Assembly (NCBI GenBank): GCA_034932685.1
Contig: JAYFOM010000001.1
Coordinates: 1 to 15,930, forward strand
DNA length: 15,930 nucleotides
Direction of reading: 5' to 3'
DNA from: JAQUCI01 sp034932685
GTDB lineage: Bacteria; Bacillota_I; Bacilli_A; Erysipelotrichales; Erysipelotrichaceae
Positions 1 through 7,288 of this stretch are shown in pieces (the first letter of the stretch is position 1; every line of letters begins with the position of its first letter). Position numbers and translations under genes: made by a program. Below the pieces are notes generated by a model. The model was not told where the DNA came from. It did no database searches and saw only the letters and a list, made by a program, of their open reading frames with translations.

Positions 1-642
1 ATAGTGACTAGCACCTATTACTTTTGCAGCCATCGCAAATTCTGTCTCTTTGAGCGACATTACCTGCGTTCGTACCTGTCTTGCCATATTAACCCAGGAT
101 GTAACCGATATCGCTATTAGCATACTAGTAAGATTATTACCAAAAACCATAAGAATCAAAATAACATATAATAAACCAGGAACCGAGTATATAACATCTA
201 CTGTACGCATCATGATCATATCGACTCTACCGCCAACATACCCAGCAATACCACCATAGACTATACCAATAACTAGATTGATAGCCGCTGACGCAAAGCC
301 AATCGCAAGTGATATACGCGCACCATACATTACTCTAATAAAAATATCACGACCTAATTTATCAGTACCAAAGAGATGTTCTAAACTTGGAAGAGCATTA
401 CGATTCTGTAAGTCTTGCATCTCATATGAATATTTTGAGATCATCGGCGCAAATACTGCAAATAAGATCATTACAGATACAAATACTAATCCAAACAAAG
501 CTAGTTTATTCTTTTTAAAGCGATTCCATGAATCACGAAGGAAAGTTTTACTTTCCATGGCGATAAATTCAGAGTTTTTCTCACTGTCAGGTAACTTCTC
601 AAACAGATCGTCACTTAACTTTAAATCATTGATGTTTGACAT
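1..642 (-). CDS. Peptide ABC transporter inner-membrane permease, DppC/OppC type (3' end cut by window edge)
   Basis: The reading frame is open from an ATG at 642 to base 1, giving 214 residues with no stop, so the C-terminal third lies outside the window. The first ~45 residues are charged and cytoplasmic, followed by a membrane span at about 46-68. The stretch HLFGTDKLGRDIFIRVMYGA (about 89-108) is the OppC/DppC signature that precedes the permease core, and further spans follow at about 111-133 and 156-182. The end AAKVIGASHY matches the start of the EAA loop that contacts the ATPase. Together with the upstream permease it would form the channel of a dipeptide/oligopeptide importer. The start lies 7 bases past the preceding stop, and its ribosome site (AGGAAAG) lies inside the end of that gene, so translation is probably coupled. 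Family assignment is firm; exact substrate (peptide versus nickel or another solute) is inferred from the neighbouring peptidases. Confidence 0.93.
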   Translation of the reverse strand, partial: MSNINDLKLSDDLFEKLPDSEKNSEFIAMESKTFLRDSWNRFKKNKLALFGLVFVSVMILFAVFAPMISKYSYEMQDLQNRNALPSLEHLFGTDKLGRDIFIRVMYGARISLAIGFASAAINLVIGIVYGGIAGYVGGRVDMIMMRTVDVIYSVPGLLYVILILMVFGNNLTSMLIAISVTSWVNMARQVRTQVMSLKETEFAMAAKVIGASHY

Positions 643-649
643 GTTACAC

Positions 650-1573
650 CTACTTTCCTAACTTGATACGCGGATCAATCATCGCCGCCGCAATATCACT
701 CACAATATTCATAATGATAACAATAGCCCCTAAGAATAAGGTCAATCCCATTATCAATGTATAGTCACGATTAATAACGCTACTTGTAAACTCCATACCA
801 ATCCCAGGTACTGAGAACAAACTCTCAACCACAAAGCTACCAGTAACTAAAAACGCAAACATAGGACCGCAATAAGTTACTACCGGTAATAAAGCATTTT
901 TTAAACCATGTTTAATTATTACTAATAACTCGGAAGTTCCCTTCGACTTTGCAAGAACAATGTAGTCCTTACTCATAACATCTTTCAAGCTTGATCTTGT
1001 AAGACGAGTGATCATCGATATCGGATTAAGTGCTAAGGCAATCGATGGTAGAATGTAATGCAAAGGAGTCTTTAAGCCAACCAATGGTAGCCAACGCAGC
1101 GTTACTCCAAAAACGATCATAGCCAAGATGGCTAATAAGAAACTTGGAATAGAAACACCAATTGTCGCAAAGGCAGTTATCAAACTGTTAACCCAACGCT
1201 TTTTAGTTAATGCCGAAATAACACCCAAGGTAATACCTACTGTTAAGGCAATCACAAATGAAACGGCTCCTAAACGAGCTGTAACTGGTGCTCTTCGCTT
1301 TATAATATCGGCAACTTGTTGACCAGTCTTTGCGATTGACTCACCAAAATCACCAGTAACTGCATTCTTTAAGTAAATAGTAAATTGTTCAAAAACTGGT
1401 TTATCAAGACCATACTTAGCCTCAAGTGCTGCGTATGTTTTGGGTGATAAAACTCTATTCTCTTGCGAAAACGGATCACCAGGTATAATTTTCATCATAA
1501 AGAAGGTTATTGTCGCTAAGATAAACATTGTCAACATACCTATCAGTATGCGTTTCATCGTATATTTAAACAT
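650..1573 (-). CDS. Peptide ABC transporter inner-membrane permease, DppB/OppB type
   Basis: This 307-residue protein has the usual length and layout of the DppB/OppB family. There is an N-terminal span (about 9-28) followed by the family motif IIPGDPF (29-35), then an extracytoplasmic region with KYGLDKPVFEQF (53-64). The BPD permease core spans about 97-300 with five further membrane segments. The EAA loop is SKDYIVLAKSKG to HGLKNALLP (201-230), and the family ending DPRIKLGK closes the protein. It pairs with the downstream DppC-like subunit to form the translocation pore. The start is supported by AGGAG 7 bases upstream of ATG. It begins 18 bases after the stop of the M24 peptidase gene, so both belong to one leftward operon. 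The ATPase and binding-protein genes are not in the window and are expected further left. Substrate is inferred from context. Confidence 0.95.
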   Translation of the reverse strand: MFKYTMKRILIGMLTMFILATITFFMMKIIPGDPFSQENRVLSPKTYAALEAKYGLDKPVFEQFTIYLKNAVTGDFGESIAKTGQQVADIIKRRAPVTARLGAVSFVIALTVGITLGVISALTKKRWVNSLITAFATIGVSIPSFLLAILAMIVFGVTLRWLPLVGLKTPLHYILPSIALALNPISMITRLTRSSLKDVMSKDYIVLAKSKGTSELLVIIKHGLKNALLPVVTYCGPMFAFLVTGSFVVESLFSVPGIGMEFTSSVINRDYTLIMGLTLFLGAIVIIMNIVSDIAAAMIDPRIKLGK

Positions 1574-1591
1574 GATCTGTCTCCTGTCTTT

Positions 1592-2776
1592 CTAAACCAA
1601 ATATAGTTCTTGTTGTGGTGGCGTAAGAAATCTTGCGCCGGTATCATCTACTACTACATCTTCTTCAAGTCCAATGCGACCCTTTCGAGTTACAACACCC
1701 GGTTCTAAGGTAAATACAAAACCTTTTGATAATGGGGTATGAATTAATTCGGGACGGTTATATCTAGGCCTTTCAGGAGCCAATAATGGACCACCATCAT
1801 GAGCTACTCTTCCTAATTGATGGCCAAGCGCCGCATTCCATTCAGGAAAACCTTTGCTTAAGATATAATCACGAGCTACTTTATCAACTTCAAATCCAGT
1901 AATGCCAGGTACTAGCGCTTTCGCTGCTAAAGCGATAGCGTCTCTAACTGTATAGAATGCTTCCTTTAGATCACTTGGTGCGTCAGTTTCATCATCATCA
2001 AGAACATAGTACATTCTTTGAATATCACAACTATAACCATCAACGATAATACCAAAATCGATATTAACTAAGTCACCTTTTTTGATCAAGAAATCAGGAG
2101 CGCCCATATGACCGCTGGGACAACCATAACCAGAGAACACACCAGGATTACATGATTTGGGCCAAGAATAACCATAACCCTTACGTTCGGTCTCGCTTTG
2201 GAAGAACCGATATACATCTTGACAATTCATTCCAGCTTTAATGAAGCCTTTAGCATCATTGAATATTTCTTCAGCACAAGCACAAGCCTTCGCTATTTTC
2301 GCCTGTTCTTCAATAAGCTTAACTCCTCTAACCTGATTTATGATTGGTTCAGCAGAGATAATCTCTGGCTTGTAAGTAAGTTTTGTGAAAGCTTCTTGTA
2401 ATACGTTGTATACCCCAACCGATAATCCATCACTAGCTGGATTATTCAAAGAATAATTCAAAGCTATTCTTTTTGGTTTTTTGTTTTCTAAATAATCCCT
2501 AAGCGTTTCTGCGTAGCTTAGTGGAAACGGTATAATTTCATCAAAAGCTTTAAGGCGATCATAACCATCAGCATCAATAGGCGTACATACAACAGCACTT
2601 GATTTATCAGCATTAAATATCAAAGCTGTAAAACCGATAAACTCAAAATCACCTAAGCAAGCTAAGACTGGTTCTGAGTTGGTTGCTGATTCATGTCCAG
2701 CAACGATCCAAGTATCGATCCCGTTTTTTTTCAATGCATCAAAGGCTATCGTAAACTTTTCCTTATAGATCGCCAT
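1592..2776 (-). CDS. M24 family metallopeptidase (Xaa-Pro aminopeptidase/dipeptidase-like), first gene of the peptide-importer operon
   Basis: A cytoplasmic M24 'pita-bread' enzyme with a creatinase-like N-terminal domain (about 1-155) and a catalytic domain (about 160-394). It would release N-terminal residues preceding proline using two divalent metals. Counting from an upstream ATG at 2782 (396 residues), the five metal ligands are all present: Asp242 (NIDFG), Asp253 (CDIQR), His321 (GHQLG), Glu360 (FTLEPG) and Glu374 (EED). His225 and His328 sit where the family has its substrate and transition-state histidines. I place the start at 2776: GGAGG at 2784-2788 is 7 bases from that ATG but only 1 base from the ATG at 2782. 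No signal peptide is seen. It leads the operon with the two importer permeases, suggesting hydrolysis of the imported peptides. It is clearly paralogous to the M24 gene at 4094 (shared NSEPVL, NYS..ASDGL). Confidence 0.92.
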   Translation of the reverse strand: MAIYKEKFTIAFDALKKNGIDTWIVAGHESATNSEPVLACLGDFEFIGFTALIFNADKSSAVVCTPIDADGYDRLKAFDEIIPFPLSYAETLRDYLENKKPKRIALNYSLNNPASDGLSVGVYNVLQEAFTKLTYKPEIISAEPIINQVRGVKLIEEQAKIAKACACAEEIFNDAKGFIKAGMNCQDVYRFFQSETERKGYGYSWPKSCNPGVFSGYGCPSGHMGAPDFLIKKGDLVNIDFGIIVDGYSCDIQRMYYVLDDDETDAPSDLKEAFYTVRDAIALAAKALVPGITGFEVDKVARDYILSKGFPEWNAALGHQLGRVAHDGGPLLAPERPRYNRPELIHTPLSKGFVFTLEPGVVTRKGRIGLEEDVVVDDTGARFLTPPQQELYLV

Positions 2777-2807
2777 CACCATACCTCCAAATAGAAAACT
2801 TGGATTA

Positions 2808-2836
2808 ATAATATATTAGATTTGTAACAATATCAA
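2808..2836 (-). promoter_or_regulatory. Sigma-A type promoter of the leftward peptidase/importer operon
   Basis: On the minus strand, TTGATA (2836-2831) is followed after exactly 17 bases by TATTAT (2813-2808), both one or two changes from the consensus. Transcription would start near 2801, giving a leader of about 25 bases to the ATG at 2776, with GGAGG inside it. Seen by eye; no transcript data. Confidence 0.72.
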
Positions 2837-2842
2837 GTTTTA

Positions 2843-2881
2843 TTTCACAATTTTCACATTTTATTTTCAGCGCATTTTCAT
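2843..2881. repeat. Four short TTTTCA-type repeats between two divergent promoters (possible operator)
   Basis: Copies of TTTTCA or TTTCAC start at 2843, 2851, 2864 and 2875. The segment at 2862-2876 agrees at 11 of 15 positions with the published CodY box (AATTTTCWGAAAATT), and the overlapping 2849-2863 segment agrees at 10 of 15. This block lies just upstream of the leftward -35 and within about 30 bases upstream of the rightward -10. A shared regulator of both peptide operons is plausible, but A/T-rich DNA makes such matches easy, so this is a hint only. Confidence 0.3.
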
Positions 2882-2907
2882 CATTATATGTAAATTATTT
2901 CATTATA

Positions 2908-2916
2908 TGCTATATT
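2908..2916 (+). promoter_or_regulatory. Extended -10 promoter of the rightward peptidase operon
   Basis: TGC followed by TATATT forms an extended -10 element. The hexamer 17 bases upstream (2888-2893, ATGTAA) is a poor -35. The predicted start near 2922 leaves a leader of about 15 bases containing the GAGG ribosome site. The same TATGC-TATATT arrangement is found before the CHAP gene at 8368-8376. Confidence 0.5.
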
Positions 2917-2936
2917 ATTATAAGCGAGGTAATTAA

Positions 2937-4079
2937 ATGAAACAAACACGAATCAATAAAACGCTGCAACTAATGCATGAGAAAGGTATAGAAGGCCTTC
3001 TTTACGCATCAAGTGCCAATTTCCAGTATTTGCTAGATAAAAAAGACTATTTCTGGCAACGTACTTGTATGAATAACATTAATGGCAATTCAAACTTCCG
3101 CAATGTCCCTGAAGCTGTATTATACTTACGACAAGATGGACAACTTTCTATTTTTTGTATACCTAGTTTAAAGAAGGTATTCTTCGAATATCCTAATGTT
3201 AACATATGTTATATGGATCAACTTGAGGATATAGTAGCACCGTATATTAACGAAAATAAGATTGGCATCGGTTATGCTTGCCATGATTATCTTAAAGAAA
3301 TGTTACTTGCTATTAATAATAATGTAACGATTTTAGAAGCTGAGAACTTATTAAATGATTTAAGATGCATTAAAGATGAATCTGAAATTGCTACTTTGAG
3401 ACAATTAGCTTTGTTTACTGATGAAGCTGTAGGTTTTGTCATCAACAATCTAAAAGAGCAAATGAAGCAATATGAAGCCGAAAACTTAATCATGAAATAT
3501 GGTTTAGATCATAACATTAGCGATCTTTCATTTCCACCAACATGTGGTTTCAAACCACTGAATTCACAATTAGCTAAAGATGCATTGACTTTTGATCGCA
3601 ATACTGAGTTAAGTTTCAATACTGCTATTGCCTTTGATGTTGGTTTTATGAACAATGGTTATTGTAGTGATTGGGGAAGAACCGTTTATTTTGGCAAAGC
3701 CTCACAACTTGTCAAAGATGGTTATAAAGCCTTACAGGCCGCACAACAAGCTATGGTGAGTCTAATTAAACCCTATCAAACTAATGTCAATGAACTATAT
3801 GATTTTGTTTTAGCGAAAACTACCGAACTTGGTTATGGTGACTATTTACGATTTAAGGATCGTGGCAACCTTGGACATCAAATTGGCATTGATTGTCATG
3901 AACATCCAATGATCAATCGTGAAACTGATTATATTTTAAAGCCAGGAATGGTATTTTGCAGTGAACCTAAGATGTTCTTTGTCGACGAGTGTTATATGCG
4001 TGTTGAAGATATGATCTTAGTTACCGATACTGGCGCTGAATTCTTAACCAAGTTTGATCGTGAATTATTCGAGATATAA
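2937..4079 (+). CDS. M24 family metallopeptidase (Xaa-Pro peptidase-like), second copy
   Basis: A 380-residue cytoplasmic M24 protein with an N-terminal creatinase-like domain (about 1-145) and a catalytic domain (about 150-380). All five metal ligands are visible: Asp234 (AFDVG), Asp245 (YCSDWGR), His314 (NLGHQIG), Glu343 (CSEPK) and Glu357 (RVEDM). His321 and His323 are candidates for the substrate-side histidines. It is more distant from the other two M24 proteins here than they are from each other; for example it has SDWGR where they have SDIQR or CDIQR. This may mean a different peptide length or residue preference. Ribosome site GAGG lies about 9 bases upstream of the ATG. It heads an operon with the next M24 gene (14-base gap) and the M29 gene. 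Xaa-Pro dipeptidase versus aminopeptidase cannot be decided from sequence alone. Confidence 0.9.
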   Translation: MKQTRINKTLQLMHEKGIEGLLYASSANFQYLLDKKDYFWQRTCMNNINGNSNFRNVPEAVLYLRQDGQLSIFCIPSLKKVFFEYPNVNICYMDQLEDIVAPYINENKIGIGYACHDYLKEMLLAINNNVTILEAENLLNDLRCIKDESEIATLRQLALFTDEAVGFVINNLKEQMKQYEAENLIMKYGLDHNISDLSFPPTCGFKPLNSQLAKDALTFDRNTELSFNTAIAFDVGFMNNGYCSDWGRTVYFGKASQLVKDGYKALQAAQQAMVSLIKPYQTNVNELYDFVLAKTTELGYGDYLRFKDRGNLGHQIGIDCHEHPMINRETDYILKPGMVFCSEPKMFFVDECYMRVEDMILVTDTGAEFLTKFDRELFEI

Positions 4080-4093
4080 AGATAGGAGCAATC

Positions 4094-5281
4094 ATGTTAC
4101 AACAAGAAAAAATTAAACAAGCAAAAAACATCCTTAAAGAAGAAAACGTCGATCTTTGGATCACAATCGGTCGTGAGACGGTGATGAATTCTGAACCCGT
4201 TCTACCATTTTTATCAACAATTCAATTTGGTGGTAACACCGCTATTATGATCACAAAAGACACTTGTATCTGCTTAGCTGGTCATCTTGATGCTTACGGT
4301 ATGAGTCAACAAGAACTATATGATGAAGTTGTAACTTATGACAAATCTTTTAAAGAAGAATTCTTTAAGATACTAGATCGCTTAAAGCCACAAGTAATTG
4401 CCTTAAACTATTCAGGTGATGTCGCCAGCGATGGTTTAACACATGGTATGTTTCTTTTTTTAGAACGACTATTCAAAGAGTATGGTTATCAAAACGAAAT
4501 TATCAGCTCTGAGAAAATCATCAACAAACTAAGAGGCATCAAGACCACTTCAGAACTTGAAGCGATAAAAAAAGCAATCGCTTGCACTGAAAAAATACTG
4601 TTGGAAGCTAAAGACTTTATATGTGAAGGAAAAAGTCAGATTGATATTCATCAATTCTGTCAACAACGTATCACCTTCTATCAACAAGATAATGCTTGGG
4701 AATTAAAACATAATCCCGGTGTAATGATGAAAGGAGCTGCTGGAGGTCATTCAGGACCGACAGATCACCAATGCCATAAAGGTGAACTTGTAACACTTGA
4801 TTTCGGTGTTAGAGTGGATGGTTATTGCTCTGACATTCAGCGTGTATATTATATTTTAAAAGATGATGAAGTAGATGCTCCTCAAGTATACAAGGATGCT
4901 TTAGCCAATATCCAAAAAGCCCAAGACATCGGTTTATCATATATGCGCCCAAAAACGCCAGCTTATGTACCAGATGAAGCCGCTAGAGCTGCGATAAAAG
5001 AGATGGGGTTTCCAGATTTCAACTTTGGATTTGGCCATCAAGTAGGTCGCGAAACTCATGATGGTGGAGTAATGATGGGACCAAGATGGGAACGATATCT
5101 AGGAAGAGTTGAAGGCAACATGGAAGAAGGAATGGTCTTTACTGTTGATATCAATATTGGTTTTGAAGATGGTAAGATTGGCCAAGAAGATATGGCTGTG
5201 ATCTTAAAAGATAAAGCGGTTTATTTGACTACCCGTCAAGATAATATTTACTTATGTAAAGGGAATAAAAGTGATGAGTGA
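4094..5281 (+). CDS. M24 family metallopeptidase, third copy, with Glu-to-Asp change at one metal ligand
   Basis: This 395-residue protein has the M24 two-domain layout. Ligands seen are Asp236 (TLDFG), Asp247 (YCSDIQR), His315 (GFGHQVG) and Glu365 (GQEDM). Where the family has FTxEPG, this protein reads FTVDINIG, so the fourth ligand is Asp352 and the following proline is lost. Asp can still bind metal, so the enzyme may be active with altered geometry, or it may have a changed role. His219 (GGHSG) and His322 (THDGG) remain. It aligns along its length with the M24 protein encoded at 1592-2776, indicating duplication. AGGAG stands 7 bases before the ATG. Its last codons overlap the start of the M29 gene, so the two are translationally coupled. 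Confidence 0.9.
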   Translation: MLQQEKIKQAKNILKEENVDLWITIGRETVMNSEPVLPFLSTIQFGGNTAIMITKDTCICLAGHLDAYGMSQQELYDEVVTYDKSFKEEFFKILDRLKPQVIALNYSGDVASDGLTHGMFLFLERLFKEYGYQNEIISSEKIINKLRGIKTTSELEAIKKAIACTEKILLEAKDFICEGKSQIDIHQFCQQRITFYQQDNAWELKHNPGVMMKGAAGGHSGPTDHQCHKGELVTLDFGVRVDGYCSDIQRVYYILKDDEVDAPQVYKDALANIQKAQDIGLSYMRPKTPAYVPDEAARAAIKEMGFPDFNFGFGHQVGRETHDGGVMMGPRWERYLGRVEGNMEEGMVFTVDINIGFEDGKIGQEDMAVILKDKAVYLTTRQDNIYLCKGNKSDE

Positions 5282-6497
5282 TCAAAGATTAAATAAATAC
5301 GCCCGATTACTAATTGAACTAGGTGTAAATGTTAAGAAAGACCAATATTTGATCATTGAAGCCCCCGTTGACGCTTATCAACTTGTTCAAGCTTGTACGA
5401 AGATAGCCTTCGAGAAACAAGCAAAAGATGTTGTCGTATTTTATACTGATGCCTATGTCGATAAGCAACGATGCTTAAACGTCGATCCTAAATTGATTGA
5501 AACGGTACTACCATGGCAAAAAGAGTCGCGTGTTACTTATCTTAAAGAAAACGCCTGCTCATTATTGATCAAATCCGCTTATCCTTATTTATATAGTGAC
5601 GTTAATAGTGAAGCCAGCAGTGCATTACAAAAATTCACAAATGACTTACGAAATAATATTCGTCAATATATTGCATCAGATAACATTCAATGGTGCATCG
5701 CCTCTTACCCAAACCCCCTATGGGCACAAACCCTGTTTCCAGACGATGATAAGCAGGTTGCACTTGATAAGATGTTTGATGTTATCTATCAGATGTGTCG
5801 AGTAAATTATCAAGATGACCCATTAGAGAATTGGCACAAACATTTAACTGATATGACAAAATATGGTCAAAAACTTGACGAGTTTAAATTAGATCGTCTT
5901 CATTTTACTAACGCTCTTGGAACTGATCTTTGGATTGGATTACACCCAAATGCACGTTTTAGTAAAAGCGCTAGTGAAGAAGTTAAGTTTGTTGCCAACA
6001 TCCCAACCGAAGAGATTAGTAGTTGTCCTGATAAATATCGTGTCAATGGCATTGTTTACGCATCTAAGCCTCTTGAGATAGGCGGAGCGATAATTGAGGA
6101 CTTCTACTTCAAGTTCAAAGACGGCAAAGTCATTGAGCATTTCGCAAAGAAAAACAAAGCGTTGCTTGATAATTTACTTGATACTGATGAGGGATCACGT
6201 TATTTAGGCGAAGTCGCTCTGGTAGAATATAAAACACCAATATCGCAATCTAAACTCTTATTCTATAATACTTTATATGACGAGAACGCTTCCTGCCATT
6301 TAGCTCTTGGTAAAGGTTTTCCAAGTTGTATCGAAGGTTGTTCAAACACTGATCTTGCCGATTGGCAAAAATACAACTTAAACTTCTCCACCATCCACAT
6401 CGATTTTATGTTTGGTACTAGCGACATGAAGATAGTTGGCTACGATGCTAAAGGCTTAGCTTACGATATCTTTATTGATGGCAACTTTGCTTTCTAA
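5274..6497 (+). CDS. M29 family aminopeptidase (AmpS/PepS/aminopeptidase T type)
   Basis: A 407-residue cytoplasmic metallo-aminopeptidase that removes N-terminal residues from peptides using a dinuclear metal centre. Family signatures are all present (numbered from a GTG three bases upstream): NIPTEE with Glu247/248, RYLGEVALV with Glu314, Tyr336 in the NTLYDENASCH block with His343, and STIHIDFM with His376 and Asp378. These correspond to the ligands and catalytic tyrosine known for Thermus aminopeptidase T. The start is ambiguous: GTG at 5271 is 7 bases and ATG at 5274 is 10 bases from AAAGGG (5258-5263); I prefer ATG. The gene overlaps the upstream M24 gene by 8 bases and ends the operon at a strong hairpin. 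Its broad specificity would complement the proline-specific M24 enzymes. Confidence 0.93.
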   Translation: MSDQRLNKYARLLIELGVNVKKDQYLIIEAPVDAYQLVQACTKIAFEKQAKDVVVFYTDAYVDKQRCLNVDPKLIETVLPWQKESRVTYLKENACSLLIKSAYPYLYSDVNSEASSALQKFTNDLRNNIRQYIASDNIQWCIASYPNPLWAQTLFPDDDKQVALDKMFDVIYQMCRVNYQDDPLENWHKHLTDMTKYGQKLDEFKLDRLHFTNALGTDLWIGLHPNARFSKSASEEVKFVANIPTEEISSCPDKYRVNGIVYASKPLEIGGAIIEDFYFKFKDGKVIEHFAKKNKALLDNLLDTDEGSRYLGEVALVEYKTPISQSKLLFYNTLYDENASCHLALGKGFPSCIEGCSNTDLADWQKYNLNFSTIHIDFMFGTSDMKIVGYDAKGLAYDIFIDGNFAF

Positions 6498-6508
6498 CTA
6501 AATAAATA

Positions 6509-6546
6509 ACAGTGGCTTTCAAATGATAGCCACTGTTTTATTTATT
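6509..6546. terminator. Bidirectional terminator between convergent operons
   Basis: A perfect 9-bp stem, ACAGTGGCT (6509-6517) with AGCCACTGT (6528-6536), has a 10-base loop. T-rich tracts follow it on both strands. It begins 12 bases after the M29 stop and also lies just past the stop of the leftward gene ending at 6545, so it can serve both. Confidence 0.85.
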
Positions 6547-6835
6547 ACTGTTTCTTATCCGCGATCACAAATACCACAAGCGGTATAAAGATCAACATTA
6601 CTGCTATAAGCGCAATTGCGATCAACCATCTATTATTACTAAAGATAGATCCTACCGTTTCGCTGTATACTATAATGATCAATATCGCCAAAAATAAGTT
6701 TAAAAAAGCAAAAACAGCAACTCCTTGAACGAAGTTTTTTTGATAAGTAATACCGTTATAAATGTAGGTTTGGCTTTTCTTATCGGATTTCTTATAGCTT
6801 TCAATGCGATCAGCTAATTCATTTAATGCATTCAT
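6545..6835 (-). CDS. Small two-span membrane protein, unrecognised
   Basis: I do not recognise this 96-residue protein. It has a charged N-terminal segment of about 34 residues (KKSDKKSQTY) and two hydrophobic spans at about 36-57 and 70-91, separated by a short polar loop (SETVGSIFSNNRW), ending in ADKKQ. Positive charge at both ends predicts both termini in the cytoplasm. It starts 2 bases after the stop of the upstream exported-protein gene and has no clear ribosome site of its own, so it is probably translated by coupling. The layout (exported small protein followed by a small membrane protein) resembles secreted toxin plus immunity pairs or exported protein plus anchor pairs, but nothing in the sequence proves either. 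Confidence 0.7.
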   Translation of the reverse strand: MNALNELADRIESYKKSDKKSQTYIYNGITYQKNFVQGVAVFAFLNLFLAILIIIVYSETVGSIFSNNRWLIAIALIAVMLIFIPLVVFVIADKKQ

Positions 6836-6837
6836 AT

Positions 6838-7275
6838 TTATTTTGTCGGAATCATTTTACAGAAAGGATTATTAGGGAACTCTGGCTGCCAACAACCATT
6901 ATCATAAACAACTCTGTTAATAGTAATATTATAATCTGAAGTATTTAATCCATTTTCATTCATCCATAAGATAGCAGCCTGAATATTGGAAATATTACTA
7001 AACACTATTTTAAATCCTTCAAATATCGCTCCACTTACTATCGATCTAACAATGAATATCACTGCTTTCTGTAAGATTCCTCTCCCTTCCAAAGTATCAA
7101 TATCTTCATAATCATCAAGTGATCCGCTATTAGAAAACTGATGAATATCCTCAATGCAATATTCTTTCAGTTCGCTTAGCATTACCTTGTCATTTTCAAA
7201 ACTTGCGTAAGACTTAGTAACTGAAAAGCAAACAAACAATCCAAAACATAAAACTGATGATATGAGCTTTTTCGT
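6838..7275 (-). CDS. Small exported protein with signal peptide, apparent ACG start; function unknown
   Basis: An ATG- or TTG-only search starts this gene at 7239 (TTG, no ribosome site) and cuts a signal peptide in half. Reading upstream in frame to 7275 gives ACG-AAA-AAG, a hydrophobic core LISSVLCFGLFVCFSV and a SYA cleavage site. This is a normal Sec signal peptide of 24 residues in a 145-residue protein. AAAGGAG (7282-7288) lies 6 bases before the ACG, exactly where a start codon belongs. The in-frame TGA just above rules out a longer form. The mature part (about 121 residues) has an acidic N-terminal region, a glycine-containing amphipathic or hydrophobic helix (about 69-92, GILQKAVIFIVRSIVSGAIF), and three cysteines, two close together near the C-terminus (NGCWQ and PFCKM). 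No family recognised. ACG may be a genuine rare start, a point mutation that silences the gene, or a sequence error. Confidence 0.6.
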   Translation of the reverse strand, partial: TKKLISSVLCFGLFVCFSVTKSYASFENDKVMLSELKEYCIEDIHQFSNSGSLDDYEDIDTLEGRGILQKAVIFIVRSIVSGAIFEGFKIVFSNISNIQAAILWMNENGLNTSDYNITINRVVYDNGCWQPEFPNNPFCKMIPTK

Positions 7276-7281
7276 ATGAAT

Positions 7282-7288
7282 CTCCTTT
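7282..7288 (-). promoter_or_regulatory. Ribosome binding site that fixes the ACG start
   Basis: The minus strand reads AAAGGAG here, then 6 bases, then ACG at 7275-7273. No ATG, GTG or TTG lies at the right distance in the frame of the gene, so this site is the main evidence that translation begins at the ACG codon. Confidence 0.6.

Noticed and set aside
278..661. A 127-codon rightward open frame
   Set aside because: It is antisense to the DppC-type permease, whose motifs are unmistakable on the other strand, and it has no recognisable domain.
5274..5281. Possible use of TGA as tryptophan (Mycoplasma-type code)
   Set aside because: TGA at 5279-5281 ends the M24 gene at its natural length and tryptophan is written TGG in all genes examined.
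6838..7239. TTG at 7239 as start of the exported protein
   Set aside because: There is no ribosome site before it and it cuts a well-formed signal peptide in the middle; the ACG at 7275 with AAAGGAG fits better.
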